Assembly: GCF_001645685.2 (NCBI RefSeq)
Contig: NZ_CP017080.1
Location: 1,168,001-1,232,000 of the forward strand
DNA from: Peribacillus muralis
GTDB taxonomy: Bacteria; Bacillota; Bacilli; Bacillales; DSM-1321
Reading direction: 5' to 3'
DNA length: 64,000 nt
In this document: positions 1 to 8,283 of the stretch, piece after piece
Layout of the letters: the number at the start of each line of letters is the position of its first letter
How positions within the stretch are numbered: the stretch's first letter is position 1
The notes under the pieces: generated by a model
What the model was told of the DNA's origin: nothing
Databases searched by the model: none
Seen by the model: the letters and a program-made list of their open reading frames with translations, nothing else
Translations under genes and position numbers: made by a program

Positions 1-117
1 TTTCTTTTTTGTAACCTCAATGGTGTGAACATCCTAAGTGGAATGGCTGGAACCAAAGAACTGAAAACGAGATGATCGATCATCTCCGCGGGCCCTGATT
101 GTAATCCAGGAAATAAT

Positions 118-145
118 TTGATACATTTATATGGAAAACTAAATT
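118..145 (+). promoter_or_regulatory. Possible promoter of the riboswitch transcript
   Basis: TTGATA at 118-123 is followed after 16 bases by TAAATT at 140-145, a mediocre sigma-A match placed just upstream of the riboswitch aptamer. No better candidate is visible in the first 150 bases, which otherwise hold only a short palindrome (gatgatcgatcatc, about 71-84) and no gene. Inference only. Confidence 0.35.
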
Positions 146-149
146 AGTC

Positions 150-350
150 TAGAAATGGGTGCGGATAAGAAATCTTCTATTTATTCGCTTAATAGGGAAG
201 CCGGTTAAAATCCGGCGCTGTCCCGCAACTGTAAATGTGAGCGATTCGATTGATGCCACTGTTTTCTGCAATAGGAAATGGGAAGGTTCGAAAAGCGATG
301 ATCATGAGCCAGGATACCTGCCTGTTTTTAGCACATCATCAAATGCCTAC
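150..350 (+). promoter_or_regulatory. Cobalamin (B12) riboswitch aptamer
   Basis: The conserved core of the adenosylcobalamin/cobalamin riboswitch is present in order: the GGGAAGCCGG...CCGGCGCTGTCCCGCAACTGTAA block (195-234), GCCACTG (255-261), TGGGAAGG (279-286) and the B12 box AGCCAGGATACCTGCC (307-322). It is followed by a terminator at 458-492 and an 81-aa ORF at 507. The class normally turns off B12 transport or synthesis genes, or B12-independent isozymes, when cobalamin is high. The regulated gene here is not a recognised member of those groups. Recognition of the aptamer is secure; exact ends of the P1 stem are approximate. Confidence 0.95.
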
Positions 351-457
351 GAGGATAGGAGATGTTACGTGCGAAAATTGGCAAAAGCATGCTTTTCATT
401 TTAAAAAATGGAAAAAACATGTTTGTTTTTTGTTATGTTTCGTTTCGTTGCGCTCAA

Positions 458-492
458 ACAACTTCCTTCCGGGAAGTTGTTTTTTATTTTTT
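458..492 (+). terminator. Riboswitch-associated intrinsic terminator
   Basis: A 9-bp perfect stem (ACAACTTCC / GGAAGTTGT, loop TTCCG) is followed by a T-rich tail. It lies between the B12 aptamer and the ribosome binding site AAGGGGG at 493-499, as expected for the expression platform of a transcription-terminating riboswitch. Confidence 0.85.
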
Positions 493-506
493 AAGGGGGA
501 ATACAT

Positions 507-752
507 ATGTTTGGAACGGTTGAATTTTTCACGGATAATCTTAAAGTTCAGGTTATGTACAATTTTTCGGGGGGAGATACGGTTTCTTTAAGCGAAAAAC
601 GTATCAATCTCACAAGGGAAATCAATGGTCAAGCAAAAAGTCCAGCTGAAAAGGAAGCGTTTTCGCGTAATCTGGAAATCGCCTACGAAAGGGTGATCCA
701 TGAAATGTTTGGAGGGGCAGAGGAGGTACTGTTCGAAAAAGAGCTCTCCTAA
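507..752 (+). CDS. Unrecognised 81-aa protein under a B12 riboswitch
   Basis: I do not recognise this protein. The ATG is preceded by AAGGGGG seven bases upstream, directly after the riboswitch terminator, so the start is well supported. It is soluble, with no signal peptide, membrane segment or cysteine. The N-terminal third looks like beta strands (VEFFTDNLKVQVMYNFSGG), and the rest looks like an amphipathic helix rich in Glu and Arg (EKEAFSRNLEIAYERVIHEMF). A gene whose only visible control is a cobalamin sensor is likely linked to B12 uptake, B12 handling or a B12-independent alternative, but nothing in the sequence shows which. It is a single-gene unit: the next gene downstream is on the opposite strand. 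Confidence 0.75.
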   Translation: MFGTVEFFTDNLKVQVMYNFSGGDTVSLSEKRINLTREINGQAKSPAEKEAFSRNLEIAYERVIHEMFGGAEEVLFEKELS

Positions 753-762
753 AAGAGAGCCC
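736..762 (-). terminator. Terminator of the yheC/D-yheE operon
   Basis: Read on the minus strand, GCTCTC-TTTTAG-GAGAGC is followed by TCTTTTTCG. It lies just past the stop of the 62-aa gene at 778 and overlaps the end of the convergent 81-aa CDS. Confidence 0.6.
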
Positions 763-777
763 TAGACATATGGTCGT

Positions 778-966
778 CTATTTATTGATGTTAGGATCTG
801 TCTCGTCATACAAATCATGTGCTTCTTCAATGTTCCGGAGGTCAGCGGCCTCATATACATTTCCGCCTGCCAATCCTTCATTGATGTACCGATCGATATC
901 GAGGAAGGCGGAGTCCCTTCCATCATATTCGCTATCCTTTAAAAAAGTCATTTTTTCTTTATCCAA
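778..966 (-). CDS. Small acidic hypothetical protein (62 aa)
   Basis: A short acidic, hydrophilic protein (motifs YDGRDSAFLDIDRYINEGLAGG and NIEEAHDLYDETDPN) without membrane segments or cysteines. The start is TTG at 966 with AAGGAGGG about ten bases upstream; an internal ATG at 951 is an alternative. It lies downstream of yheE on the same strand, separated by about 95 bases, and is followed by a terminator. Small conserved proteins of this kind are common in Bacillaceae sporulation regions, but I do not recognise the family and no function can be given. Confidence 0.6.
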   Translation of the reverse strand: MDKEKMTFLKDSEYDGRDSAFLDIDRYINEGLAGGNVYEAADLRNIEEAHDLYDETDPNINK

Positions 967-1059
967 AATAAATCCCTCCTTGCCTTTTCATTAGTTTAGG
1001 CAAAGTAGGGATTTTTATTCCTTTTTGGATTTTCCTAAAAACAGGTTGGGCAATACGGT

Positions 1060-1263
1060 TTATTCATAAACATGATAGACCATTAAATCATGTATCATGG
1101 TTTTGAGCTTCGGTTCATCTTCTTTTGTAGGTGGATTGGCTGTCCACTCGATGGTTCCATCTTTATGATATAAGGCTTGAATCGATAGTCTGTTGAAATA
1201 AAATGAAATTTTCCATCCTGGCAGATTCTTATGCAGGGGTGCCCATTGAAAATGACTAATCAT
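1060..1263 (-). CDS. yheE: YheE-like small protein (DUF5342 type)
   Basis: A 67-aa protein starting MISHFQWAPLHKNLPGW, followed by alternating short strands (KISFYFNRLSIQALYHKDGTIEWTANPP) and a C-terminal helix ending MVYHVYE. This matches my recollection of B. subtilis YheE in length and pattern, and the position next to yheD agrees. The ATG at 1263 has GGAGGT seven bases upstream; the longer frame start at 1278 lacks a ribosome binding site. It is the fifth gene of the minus-strand operon headed by the four YheC/YheD proteins. Function is unknown; the neighbourhood points to sporulation. Confidence 0.75.
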   Translation of the reverse strand: MISHFQWAPLHKNLPGWKISFYFNRLSIQALYHKDGTIEWTANPPTKEDEPKLKTMIHDLMVYHVYE

Positions 1264-1326
1264 ATGTATTACCTCCATATTTGCTGTCTCACATTACATT
1301 ATAATGGAAAACGGCAGCAGGAGGTG

Positions 1327-2523
1327 TTATTTTATTAACCGGTTGGAAAAAGTTAATTCTATGAAAAGGTTTTTTAAATGTAAAAGCCGATTAGCTTCTA
1401 TATCGGTTTCGTCGAACTGCATGGGTTTGGAGTTGACCTCGTAAATGAATAGAGAGCCCGATTCGTCTTCACCGATATCAATTGAAAACTCTCCGAGAAA
1501 GCCCAATTTTTTTGAAAGGATTTCTCCGCATTTTTGGGCGATTTTTGCCAATCTTAAATTCAGTTTTCTTGATTGCAGGCTCTGATAAGGATAAAGCTTG
1601 CCACCACGCGGTGTATGTGTAGTGATTTCCTGTGTTTGTGACATCCTTACAGCTTTGCCGGTTATTTTATAAAATCCTTTTTCATAATGGACGAGGACCC
1701 TGTAATCGTAACGATGACCATGAAGTTTTTTTGGTGCGATCGCCTGCTGAGCGAGGTAATTTCTTTTTAATAAGTCTTTCTTTTTTGCTTCCCAGAAAGA
1801 ATCGAAGTTCGAGAAAGATTCGCCAAGTTTTAGGCTGTTGAACAAAAGTGTATCATCCGGATTTTTGCAGATGGTATAAATACCCTTTCCTTGGCTTCCT
1901 TTACAAGGTTTTAAATAGATATGTCGGTGTGCATCAAGGAATGATTCCAGGCAATCGCGAGTTTTCAGTCTCGTTGTTGCCGGGAGGTGCTGGATGAGGG
2001 AACCATCTTCAACCAAAGTTTCGTACATTACATATTTATCTAGGAAACCCGGGTTGAATATGTTCACACTATGCTCATTAAAATGGTTCATGAGCGATTG
2101 AAATTCTGCAGAAGCCTCATAGGACCTCAAGGGAATACGATTATAGACAATGTCTGGAAGCGGCAGCTTGCATTCAATCCACCTGTCTGCACTGGAAGAA
2201 AAAACATACCCTATCATTGAACCGGAAGTAAGGGCTTTTCCTGTGAAGACATAGGTTAAAATTCCATGTTGGAAAAGATACAATGATAAATCCCGAAAAA
2301 GGGACAAGTTACCGCCCAAACCTGTTTCCTTTTTGGGATTGAACGAAGTCAGTATTCCAACAACAAGCACCCGTCTGCCGGGGAATTCGGTTATTGGATA
2401 TAGAATTTGCCCTGAAAGAGCTTGTTTGTAGCTTATTTCTTCTTTGTCAGCTCCGGCAAAAAGCACTGCATCCTTTTGGTCAAGACACCAAGCCTCCGAG
2501 GTATTATCATAAAAGATATTCAT
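1327..2523 (-). CDS. YheC/YheD family ATP-grasp protein, copy 4 (398 aa)
   Basis: An ATP-grasp protein of the endospore coat-associated YheC/YheD family. Family landmarks visible in order are RRVLVVGILTSFN (about 50-62), DIVYNRIPLRSYEA (about 120-133), the lysine-containing nucleotide motif YLKPCKGSQGKGIY (about 200) and the metal-binding EVNSKPMQF near the end. The start codon overlaps the stop of the preceding gene as ATGA, so translation is probably coupled. At 398 aa it lies between YheC (about 363) and YheD (about 453). It is last of four tandem paralogues. The enzymatic substrate of this family is not established; the association with the spore coat comes from B. subtilis. Confidence 0.85.
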   Translation of the reverse strand: MNIFYDNTSEAWCLDQKDAVLFAGADKEEISYKQALSGQILYPITEFPGRRVLVVGILTSFNPKKETGLGGNLSLFRDLSLYLFQHGILTYVFTGKALTSGSMIGYVFSSSADRWIECKLPLPDIVYNRIPLRSYEASAEFQSLMNHFNEHSVNIFNPGFLDKYVMYETLVEDGSLIQHLPATTRLKTRDCLESFLDAHRHIYLKPCKGSQGKGIYTICKNPDDTLLFNSLKLGESFSNFDSFWEAKKKDLLKRNYLAQQAIAPKKLHGHRYDYRVLVHYEKGFYKITGKAVRMSQTQEITTHTPRGGKLYPYQSLQSRKLNLRLAKIAQKCGEILSKKLGFLGEFSIDIGEDESGSLFIYEVNSKPMQFDETDIEANRLLHLKNLFIELTFSNRLIK

Positions 2524-3893
2524 CGCTGCACACTGATGGCATTTGTAATCGTCTGTTCAGTCAAATAAATGGCGTAATCGAGGCTGAGCTTTCTTGTCAA
2601 CAACTCAAATTCCTTTAGTTTGGGATGGGAGAAGATGGAGCGTCCTGGCTTTGAATTCGCTTCGAACATCCAAACCTGCCCTTTTTTATCCAGTCCAAAA
2701 TCGAATCCGATTTCTGCTATGATGCCATCGAGGTGCTTTTCGATGCTGTCGCTCAATATGAGTGCTGCTTCAGACAGCTTGCGCTCCACTTCTTTAGCCT
2801 CATCGTCATCACCAAACAGTTCCGCAACCGTTTTGATGACCCCGCCGCCTTTAATATGGGTCGTGACACTACCGGCTCCCGCTACTTTGGCGGCAATGGC
2901 GGTTACCTGCCAAACTCCATTACTGTCCTTGTTCGTATGCACCCGGAAGTCGACTGGGCGCTTTTCTGATCGAATGAGCGAGATGCCCTGCTGAACGATG
3001 AGGTTCTCCAGCGGCCGATCATTAAATAGGTGCTTGACGATCGATTCCAGTGTGGAGAATTTTTGTAATTTATTTTCCTTCGCTTCATTTGTATAGCGGC
3101 AATAATAAACATTTTCATGCTTATCATATAGAATCTGATGAATGCCAAGGCCGAGGCTGCCATGAATTGGTTTAATATAAACTTGACGGTAATGGGAAAG
3201 AAGCGTTTCTATAACGGATATTGATTGAAATGGATATGTTTCTGGCAAATATGGCAGTGCGCGCTCATCTGCACATAATCTTTCATTAACGTCCCATTTA
3301 TTGAAAAATCCCGGATTGAACCATGGGATGGTATAGTCCCTTTGGAATTTCTGTTTCACTTCTTTAGGACCGTCACGGTTTTCGGTCAACCGATTGGGAA
3401 GCCGATCATAGATGACGTTTGGAAAAGGAAATTCATGAATGTGCCAATCATCGTTCTCGAACACATAACCCCTGATTGTTTCTTCTTCCCAATTGATGAC
3501 ATTCTCTCCAAAAACGAAGGGGATGCAGCCTGTTGTACGGCTAAGGGAAAGGAGCTTTGAGAAAAATTGCGATCTTTCCCCTAGAGGTTTGTTTGACAAG
3601 CCTGTGAAACCTGAAGAAAAAATACCTACCAACGGTCCGATATGAATCGTCTTGCCATATATGAATAAATGGAGGGGGATATCGGTGGGATCGAATTTTA
3701 ACGATTCCGCGAGACTCTCCGATAGGACGATGGATTGATTGATGGCCGGATTTTGCTTCACATTGGCAGGACATGAATGCTGCCCGAAATAAATCAATTC
3801 AGTCTCTCCCAAATCTCCAAGTTCTGAAGGGTAGAAGAGAACGTTGCCAGGGATGACGGCAACTTCGGCAGGATAAGTCTTTCTCACATTCAT
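2520..3893 (-). CDS. YheC/YheD family ATP-grasp protein, copy 3 (457 aa)
   Basis: A long, YheD-type member. It has an N-terminal domain of about 120 residues including HIGPLVGIFSSGF, the conserved NVIYDRLPNR motif near 165, the nucleotide motif YIKPIHGSLGLGI near 235 and the carboxylate/Asn metal motif FEANSKPGRSIF near 425. ATGA overlaps occur at both ends, with copy 2 upstream and copy 4 downstream, so all are read from one message. Similar size and architecture to copy 1 (453 aa) suggest that a long-short gene pair was duplicated. All expected ATP-grasp motifs are present, so an active enzyme is likely. Confidence 0.88.
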   Translation of the reverse strand: MNVRKTYPAEVAVIPGNVLFYPSELGDLGETELIYFGQHSCPANVKQNPAINQSIVLSESLAESLKFDPTDIPLHLFIYGKTIHIGPLVGIFSSGFTGLSNKPLGERSQFFSKLLSLSRTTGCIPFVFGENVINWEEETIRGYVFENDDWHIHEFPFPNVIYDRLPNRLTENRDGPKEVKQKFQRDYTIPWFNPGFFNKWDVNERLCADERALPYLPETYPFQSISVIETLLSHYRQVYIKPIHGSLGLGIHQILYDKHENVYYCRYTNEAKENKLQKFSTLESIVKHLFNDRPLENLIVQQGISLIRSEKRPVDFRVHTNKDSNGVWQVTAIAAKVAGAGSVTTHIKGGGVIKTVAELFGDDDEAKEVERKLSEAALILSDSIEKHLDGIIAEIGFDFGLDKKGQVWMFEANSKPGRSIFSHPKLKEFELLTRKLSLDYAIYLTEQTITNAISVQR

Positions 3894-4960
3894 TCACCTG
3901 CCTTCTGAAGATGATCGGCTAAATATTGGCTATATCGAAGCGGTGCACGATGGATAGCATTCATGGTTTCCGGCTGCAGTGCCTGGATGATTTTTCTTCC
4001 GGGTTTTGAATTAATGTCCATTATCCAAACCTGCCCCTTATTATCGATACCTAAATCGATGCCCAACTCGAATAGCCTTTCAAACACACCCTCTGTTTCG
4101 GCAGGCAGGGTGCGGAGAATATGCTGGATTTTTTGTTCGACAGCAACCGAAATGATTTCAGGGTTTTTTTTGATGAAGGAATCCAATGTCATGGCTTCTC
4201 CGCCTGTTGCCAAATTAGAGGTGATTCCATCCTTTTGGCCGGTACGAATGCCTCGGCCCCGTTCCACCCATTGGTTTTTTTCGTTTTTTTGCAGTAGGAT
4301 CCGTAAATCGAATGGTTCGTTTTCTTGGTTGCAAAGTTCCAAATATGGCTGGCAAAGGTATTTGAATCGATTTAGTAAATGCTGCAGCCATTTGTTCAGC
4401 TGTGATTTTGAGGTGAATTGACGTTCGTATTTGGTACCTTTTTTTGTCATGGATACTAAAGTGCCGTCATCGTTTTTGGAAAGAAGGTAAATTCCCGTAC
4501 CGCCTGCGCCGAATTCCGGCTTGATGATGATTTTATCCAAGCGCTCCAAATGACCGATAATATCTTCAGATGTCGATACTTGGACGGTCTCTGGGAAAAA
4601 AGCTTGAAGCAGGGGATGTTTTTTCAGGATTTGATAGACGTCCCACTTACCGGGAAGTCCGAGTCCCAAGAAGGTGGAATGCTCCTTTAACCAATTGATT
4701 TTATTTCGGGATTCCGATGGCTGACGCGATAGTCCATGGAAGCAACGATCATAGATGAAATCAGGTATATCAGTCGATGCTGCAATCCACATTTCCTTTT
4801 CTGCATCAAAACGTTCGCCCCGCACTTTTTTAACGTCACAATCAATATTTTCAGGTGTGAATTTACAAACGTTCATATTGAAGGATTTTGCCGTTTTGGC
4901 TATTTCGGTGAAGTAGTGGTTTTCATGTGAATCCGACGTTGCCATTAATCCAATTAACAC
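3890..4960 (-). CDS. yheC: YheC-like ATP-grasp protein, copy 2 (356 aa)
   Basis: A short, YheC-type member. It starts MLIGLMATSDSH at a GTG (4960), with AAAGGAG about eleven bases upstream overlapping the stop of copy 1. It has DFIYDRCFHG near residue 70, the glycine-rich nucleotide motif KPEFGAGGTGIYLL near 150 and a C-terminal metal motif DINSKPGRKI. The usual Glu of the motif is Asp here, a conservative change. The length of 356 aa is close to B. subtilis YheC. It is the second gene of the operon and is coupled by ATGA to copy 3. No membrane segment or signal peptide is present. Confidence 0.85.
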   Translation of the reverse strand: MLIGLMATSDSHENHYFTEIAKTAKSFNMNVCKFTPENIDCDVKKVRGERFDAEKEMWIAASTDIPDFIYDRCFHGLSRQPSESRNKINWLKEHSTFLGLGLPGKWDVYQILKKHPLLQAFFPETVQVSTSEDIIGHLERLDKIIIKPEFGAGGTGIYLLSKNDDGTLVSMTKKGTKYERQFTSKSQLNKWLQHLLNRFKYLCQPYLELCNQENEPFDLRILLQKNEKNQWVERGRGIRTGQKDGITSNLATGGEAMTLDSFIKKNPEIISVAVEQKIQHILRTLPAETEGVFERLFELGIDLGIDNKGQVWIMDINSKPGRKIIQALQPETMNAIHRAPLRYSQYLADHLQKAGE

Positions 4961-4976
4961 GTGCTAGCAACTCCTT

Positions 4977-6338
4977 TTATCGATGTTTTTCGCGGTTAAG
5001 GGTCAGCATGAAATCTATGATTGATTTTACTGATGGACGAAAGGTTTCGTAATTACCCTGGAATTTTTTAGAAGGTTTGGAATTCACCTCGATGATCCAT
5101 GGATGGGTATCGATATCCAGTGCTACATCTATTCCCAGTTCCCCGAAAGATTCGTCATGGTGCTCAACCATTGCCCTCGCCGTGTTTTTAGCCAGCCGTA
5201 TCAGCTTTTGATATAAACGTCCAGCATCAGGATAATCGAATACCTCCTTTAGGAAATCCGAGCCATTTTTCATCACTCCGCCTTGTGCAAGATTGGAAAC
5301 GATGGCACCCTGTTCTCCAATCCTGGCAACCATTGATGATACCCTCCATTGAAATTGATCGTTTTGGTGGAGAAGTATGCGGAAGTCAACCTTTCTTTGC
5401 TCTGTTTCCAATAAGGAGATCCCCTGTTGCAGGATGAAGGCTTGTTTTCTGGAAAATCTTTTTAATATATCGAACAATTGCTCTTCCGTATCTGCGAAGT
5501 GCAGTTCCTGCTTATTCCCGGAGGACTCGATTTTCCATTTTCCAGATACTTGCGTTAATTTGCATATATTCTTGCCTTGACTGCCTGAAGCGGGCTTAAA
5601 ATAGATGACCGTATGCTTTTCTATGAAGCGCAGGAATGGTTCGTTTTCCCCAAAAAGTATCGTATCAGGTAAACTTGGCAGCAATTCATATTCTAGATTC
5701 AGCAGCTCATGTACATCATACTTGGAAAGGAATCTACCGTTGAACATCGGTATCGACCGTGCCGCGAGTTCCATTTTAAAAACCTCGAAAGATTGCGATG
5801 CCTCAAGCTTCCGCGAATGTATCCGGTTATATAATACATCCGGAGTGGGGAGAGTTAAGGATTGCCAACCATTTTGTCCTGCAAACAAGCCTTCCGCTAT
5901 CCCTTCTTGGAGTGATTGCAGTTTCAATAAATAGAAGGGGATGCCTTGCTGATTACAATAAGATGCCATTTCCTGATAAAATTTTTCCATCTCCCCGAAT
6001 GTCCCGTCCTGCATTGGAACTTGGTTCGTGAGTGCAGCAAAGAAAGGGCCTATCTTAATGGTCCTTTGTTCCGCATGAAAAGAAACGGATATTGCATCAG
6101 AAAAAACAGGGAGTGATAAAAATTGATTCATATCATATGAAAGTTTCAATGTAGGCCCGGATGAAGGGAATGGCTGGACAAAAACCGGGACGGAACGGCA
6201 TCCAGCCATGATCGTCACGGGTTCCCCGAAACGAAGGTCCCATTCCCTAAATAGTTTTTCTTCGATGAACAAGAGCGCTTTCTTTCTAGTCTCTGCAGGG
6301 TTCACTGTCATGAAAACCTTCTGATGGTTAATGTTCAT
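4977..6338 (-). CDS. yheD: YheD-like ATP-grasp protein, copy 1 (453 aa)
   Basis: First gene of the minus-strand operon and, at 453 aa, the same length I recall for B. subtilis YheD. It has an N-terminal domain of about 180 residues (IKIGPFFAALTN near 97), then DVLYNRIHSRK near 168, the ATP-binding lysine and glycine motif YFKPASGSQGKN near 247 and the metal motif IEVNSKPSKKF near 425. The ATG has GGGGA eight bases upstream. YheD is known in B. subtilis as a sporulation protein localising to the forespore or coat. A weak sigma-E-like pattern upstream was considered but is not convincing. Confidence 0.88.
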   Translation of the reverse strand: MNINHQKVFMTVNPAETRKKALLFIEEKLFREWDLRFGEPVTIMAGCRSVPVFVQPFPSSGPTLKLSYDMNQFLSLPVFSDAISVSFHAEQRTIKIGPFFAALTNQVPMQDGTFGEMEKFYQEMASYCNQQGIPFYLLKLQSLQEGIAEGLFAGQNGWQSLTLPTPDVLYNRIHSRKLEASQSFEVFKMELAARSIPMFNGRFLSKYDVHELLNLEYELLPSLPDTILFGENEPFLRFIEKHTVIYFKPASGSQGKNICKLTQVSGKWKIESSGNKQELHFADTEEQLFDILKRFSRKQAFILQQGISLLETEQRKVDFRILLHQNDQFQWRVSSMVARIGEQGAIVSNLAQGGVMKNGSDFLKEVFDYPDAGRLYQKLIRLAKNTARAMVEHHDESFGELGIDVALDIDTHPWIIEVNSKPSKKFQGNYETFRPSVKSIIDFMLTLNREKHR

Positions 6339-6806
6339 ATTAATTCCCCGTTTGCACTAAGTTTGTTATCCTTTTTCAGTTAAATGATGGGCAAAAGTGG
6401 ATAACACATTCTATGTTTTTGAAAGTAGAAGGTGTCATGATGCCATCGTTTCACAAAATAAAAGCTAAATCACATGAATGGTTAAAATTCAGTGAGAGTT
6501 GCTTCTTTACAGAATATGAAAATTTCCTTTCATACAGAAGTAAAGAAGCGTTTCCACAAGAAAAAAATCGATTTAAATGAACGAGCTTTTAATAGAATGA
6601 AGCGATGCTTTGCATCGAAGGAAGTACCTGCTTGATGTCGCAGGGGTCTTTCTTGAAAAAACAATTAGCTGCCGTTTACATAACGACGATTCTATACTTA
6701 ATTTAGGGGTAATCAAACTGTTTTATAAGGAAAACGTGTAATTCGCATGCGGATTTGTTATAGTGGAAAAGGTGTAGGAATACAATGATACCGGGAGGGG
6801 AAATAC
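6339..6806. other. Divergent intergenic region between yheD-type operon and yheA
   Basis: This 468-base gap must carry promoters for both flanking directions. A small perfect hairpin (cgatgc-ttt-gcatcg, about 6602-6616) and a GC-richer patch (6600-6655) stand out. No ORF with a ribosome binding site, no T-box or riboswitch signature was found. Confidence 0.5.
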
Positions 6807-7163
6807 ATGAGTAACGTATATGATGCAGCGTATGAAATGGAAAAGGCGATCCGGGCAAGCAATGAGTATGCTGACTTGCAACGATTATATGATCTTGTCA
6901 ATTCCGATGAATCAACAAAAGCAATGTTTGAGAACTTCCGTAATCTGCAAATGTCTTTGCAGCAAAAACAAATGATGGGCGAGGAAATTGCTCCTGAAGA
7001 AGTTGAACAAGCTCAAAAGACGGTTCAGCTTGTTCAACAAAACCCAACCATTTCTCAATTGATGGAAGCTGAACAACGGATGAGCATGGTCATCGCTGAT
7101 CTCAATAAAATTATCATGAAGCCGCTTGAAGATTTATACGGCATGCCTGAACAACAGCAATAA
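6807..7163 (+). CDS. yheA: YlbF/YmcA family protein YheA
   Basis: A 118-aa all-helical protein with the YlbF/YheA/YmcA pattern: an N-terminal helix YDAAYEMEKAIRASNEYADLQRLYDLV, a middle LQMSLQQKQMMGEEI turn, and an amphipathic C-terminal helix with AEQRMSMVIADLNKIIMKPLEDLYG. The related YlbF and YmcA proteins form a complex with YaaT that tunes RNase Y activity in B. subtilis; YheA itself is a paralogue of unknown role. The start ATG has GGGAGGGG eight bases upstream. It lies alone between the yheC/D operon and the yhaX-like gene and ends in a clear terminator. Confidence 0.9.
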   Translation: MSNVYDAAYEMEKAIRASNEYADLQRLYDLVNSDESTKAMFENFRNLQMSLQQKQMMGEEIAPEEVEQAQKTVQLVQQNPTISQLMEAEQRMSMVIADLNKIIMKPLEDLYGMPEQQQ

Positions 7164-7176
7164 GTCTACTCTAACC

Positions 7177-7210
7177 TCCAACCATTTATATATGGTTGGA
7201 AGTTTTTTTA
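7177..7210 (+). terminator. Intrinsic terminator after yheA
   Basis: Stem TCCAACCA / TGGTTGGA with an 8-base loop, followed by AGTTTTTTTA. Confidence 0.9.
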
Positions 7211-7288
7211 TGTGAACCACTATTTGTTCTACTCTGTAAAATTTAGTCATAAATTTGAAAGAGGATATTACAGATGGGGGAGATCAGC

Positions 7289-8155
7289 ATGGTATATCGT
7301 CTACTTGCGGTCAATATAGACGGGACATTGCTCCAGTCCAATGGCCGTTTAAATAAATCGACTAAAGAAGCAATCGATTATGTGCACCAAAAAGGTGTCC
7401 ATGTTGCACTTGTAACGTCAAGAAATTATCATTCAGCAAAAAAAGTGGCCAAAGCCCTGAAAATAAATCCGATGATAGTTGCCCAGCAAGGCGCATTTGT
7501 AGGTGCTTCGATCGAGAAGCCCATGATGGTAAAAAGAATTTCAGAAGAATTGACTGTGGAGCTTGTGCAAATGCTCGAAAAGACCGTGTGCCAAATATTG
7601 CTCATTCATGAAAAATACTCACTTGGCAATCGCGTGAACCTTCCGGAAAACCTGCTTGGCAAAACGGTCATGTATATGAATGATCAAAATATCTATGCCC
7701 AAAATTATGTGGATGATATCAGTGAAGAGTTGATTGATAAGCCTATGTCCCCAACAAAAATGGATATAATATTTTCAGAACAAAGTGATCGAAATGATAT
7801 GCTTAAATTAATGAAGGAAATGTTCCCCGAGGTGGATGCGCTTTTACACCCAGGCCATAAGATGACCATTGTTCCGAAGGGTGTTTCAAAATGGAGTGGC
7901 GTGCTTTATTTAGCCGACCGTCTAGAGGTGAAAAGGACGGAAATCGTCTCGATAGGAGATGGCTTGGATGATATGGAGATGATTGCCGGTTCCGGATTGG
8001 GAGTTGCCATGGGCAATGCGGATGCGGAAGTGAAGAAAGTGGCAAAATGGGTCACTCGCTCCAATGATCAAGATGGTGTTGCCTATATGCTGAAGGAATT
8101 CTTCCGCAAGCAGCATCCCATCGAATTTTTGCAAAAGATGAATATGCTTAAATGA
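7289..8155 (+). CDS. yhaX: YhaX-like HAD-superfamily protein with Asn in motif I
   Basis: A 288-aa Cof-type HAD protein (HAD-IIB class). Motif I reads LLAVNIDGTLLQSNG near residue 4, motif II is the LVTSRN segment near 45, the motif III lysine lies in the TIVPKGVSKWSGV region, and motif IV is IGDGLDDMEMIAGSGLGVAMGNA near 220. The first Asp of the DxD pair, the catalytic nucleophile of HAD phosphatases, is Asn here, so ordinary phosphatase activity is doubtful. B. subtilis YhaX, as I recall it, also begins MVYRLLALNIDGTLL, so this looks like a family trait. The ATG at 7289 has GGGGGAG seven bases upstream and is preferred over 7274. YhaX is sporulation-controlled in B. subtilis. Confidence 0.8.
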   Translation: MVYRLLAVNIDGTLLQSNGRLNKSTKEAIDYVHQKGVHVALVTSRNYHSAKKVAKALKINPMIVAQQGAFVGASIEKPMMVKRISEELTVELVQMLEKTVCQILLIHEKYSLGNRVNLPENLLGKTVMYMNDQNIYAQNYVDDISEELIDKPMSPTKMDIIFSEQSDRNDMLKLMKEMFPEVDALLHPGHKMTIVPKGVSKWSGVLYLADRLEVKRTEIVSIGDGLDDMEMIAGSGLGVAMGNADAEVKKVAKWVTRSNDQDGVAYMLKEFFRKQHPIEFLQKMNMLK

Positions 8156-8162
8156 ACCATGC

Positions 8163-8200
8163 GGCTCCTTCATTTTAGAAGGAGCCTCAACCATTTTTTT
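8163..8200 (+). terminator. Intrinsic terminator after yhaX-like gene
   Basis: Stem GGCTCCTT / AAGGAGCC with loop CATTTTAG and a T-rich tail. Confidence 0.85.
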
Positions 8201-8283
8201 AAAGGTGCAAAAATTATTTCATAAATAATTCTAAACTCCTTTCCGTAAACTATAGAAAATCAGCTAAGGAAAGGAAGGATAAA

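Noticed and set aside
159..591. Open frames in the first 600 bases
   Set aside because: They overlap the B12 riboswitch and its terminator, with no ribosome binding sites.
1327..6338. The four ATP-grasp genes as frameshifted fragments of fewer genes
   Set aside because: Each frame carries a complete set of ATP-grasp motifs and its own start, with classic ATGA overlaps.
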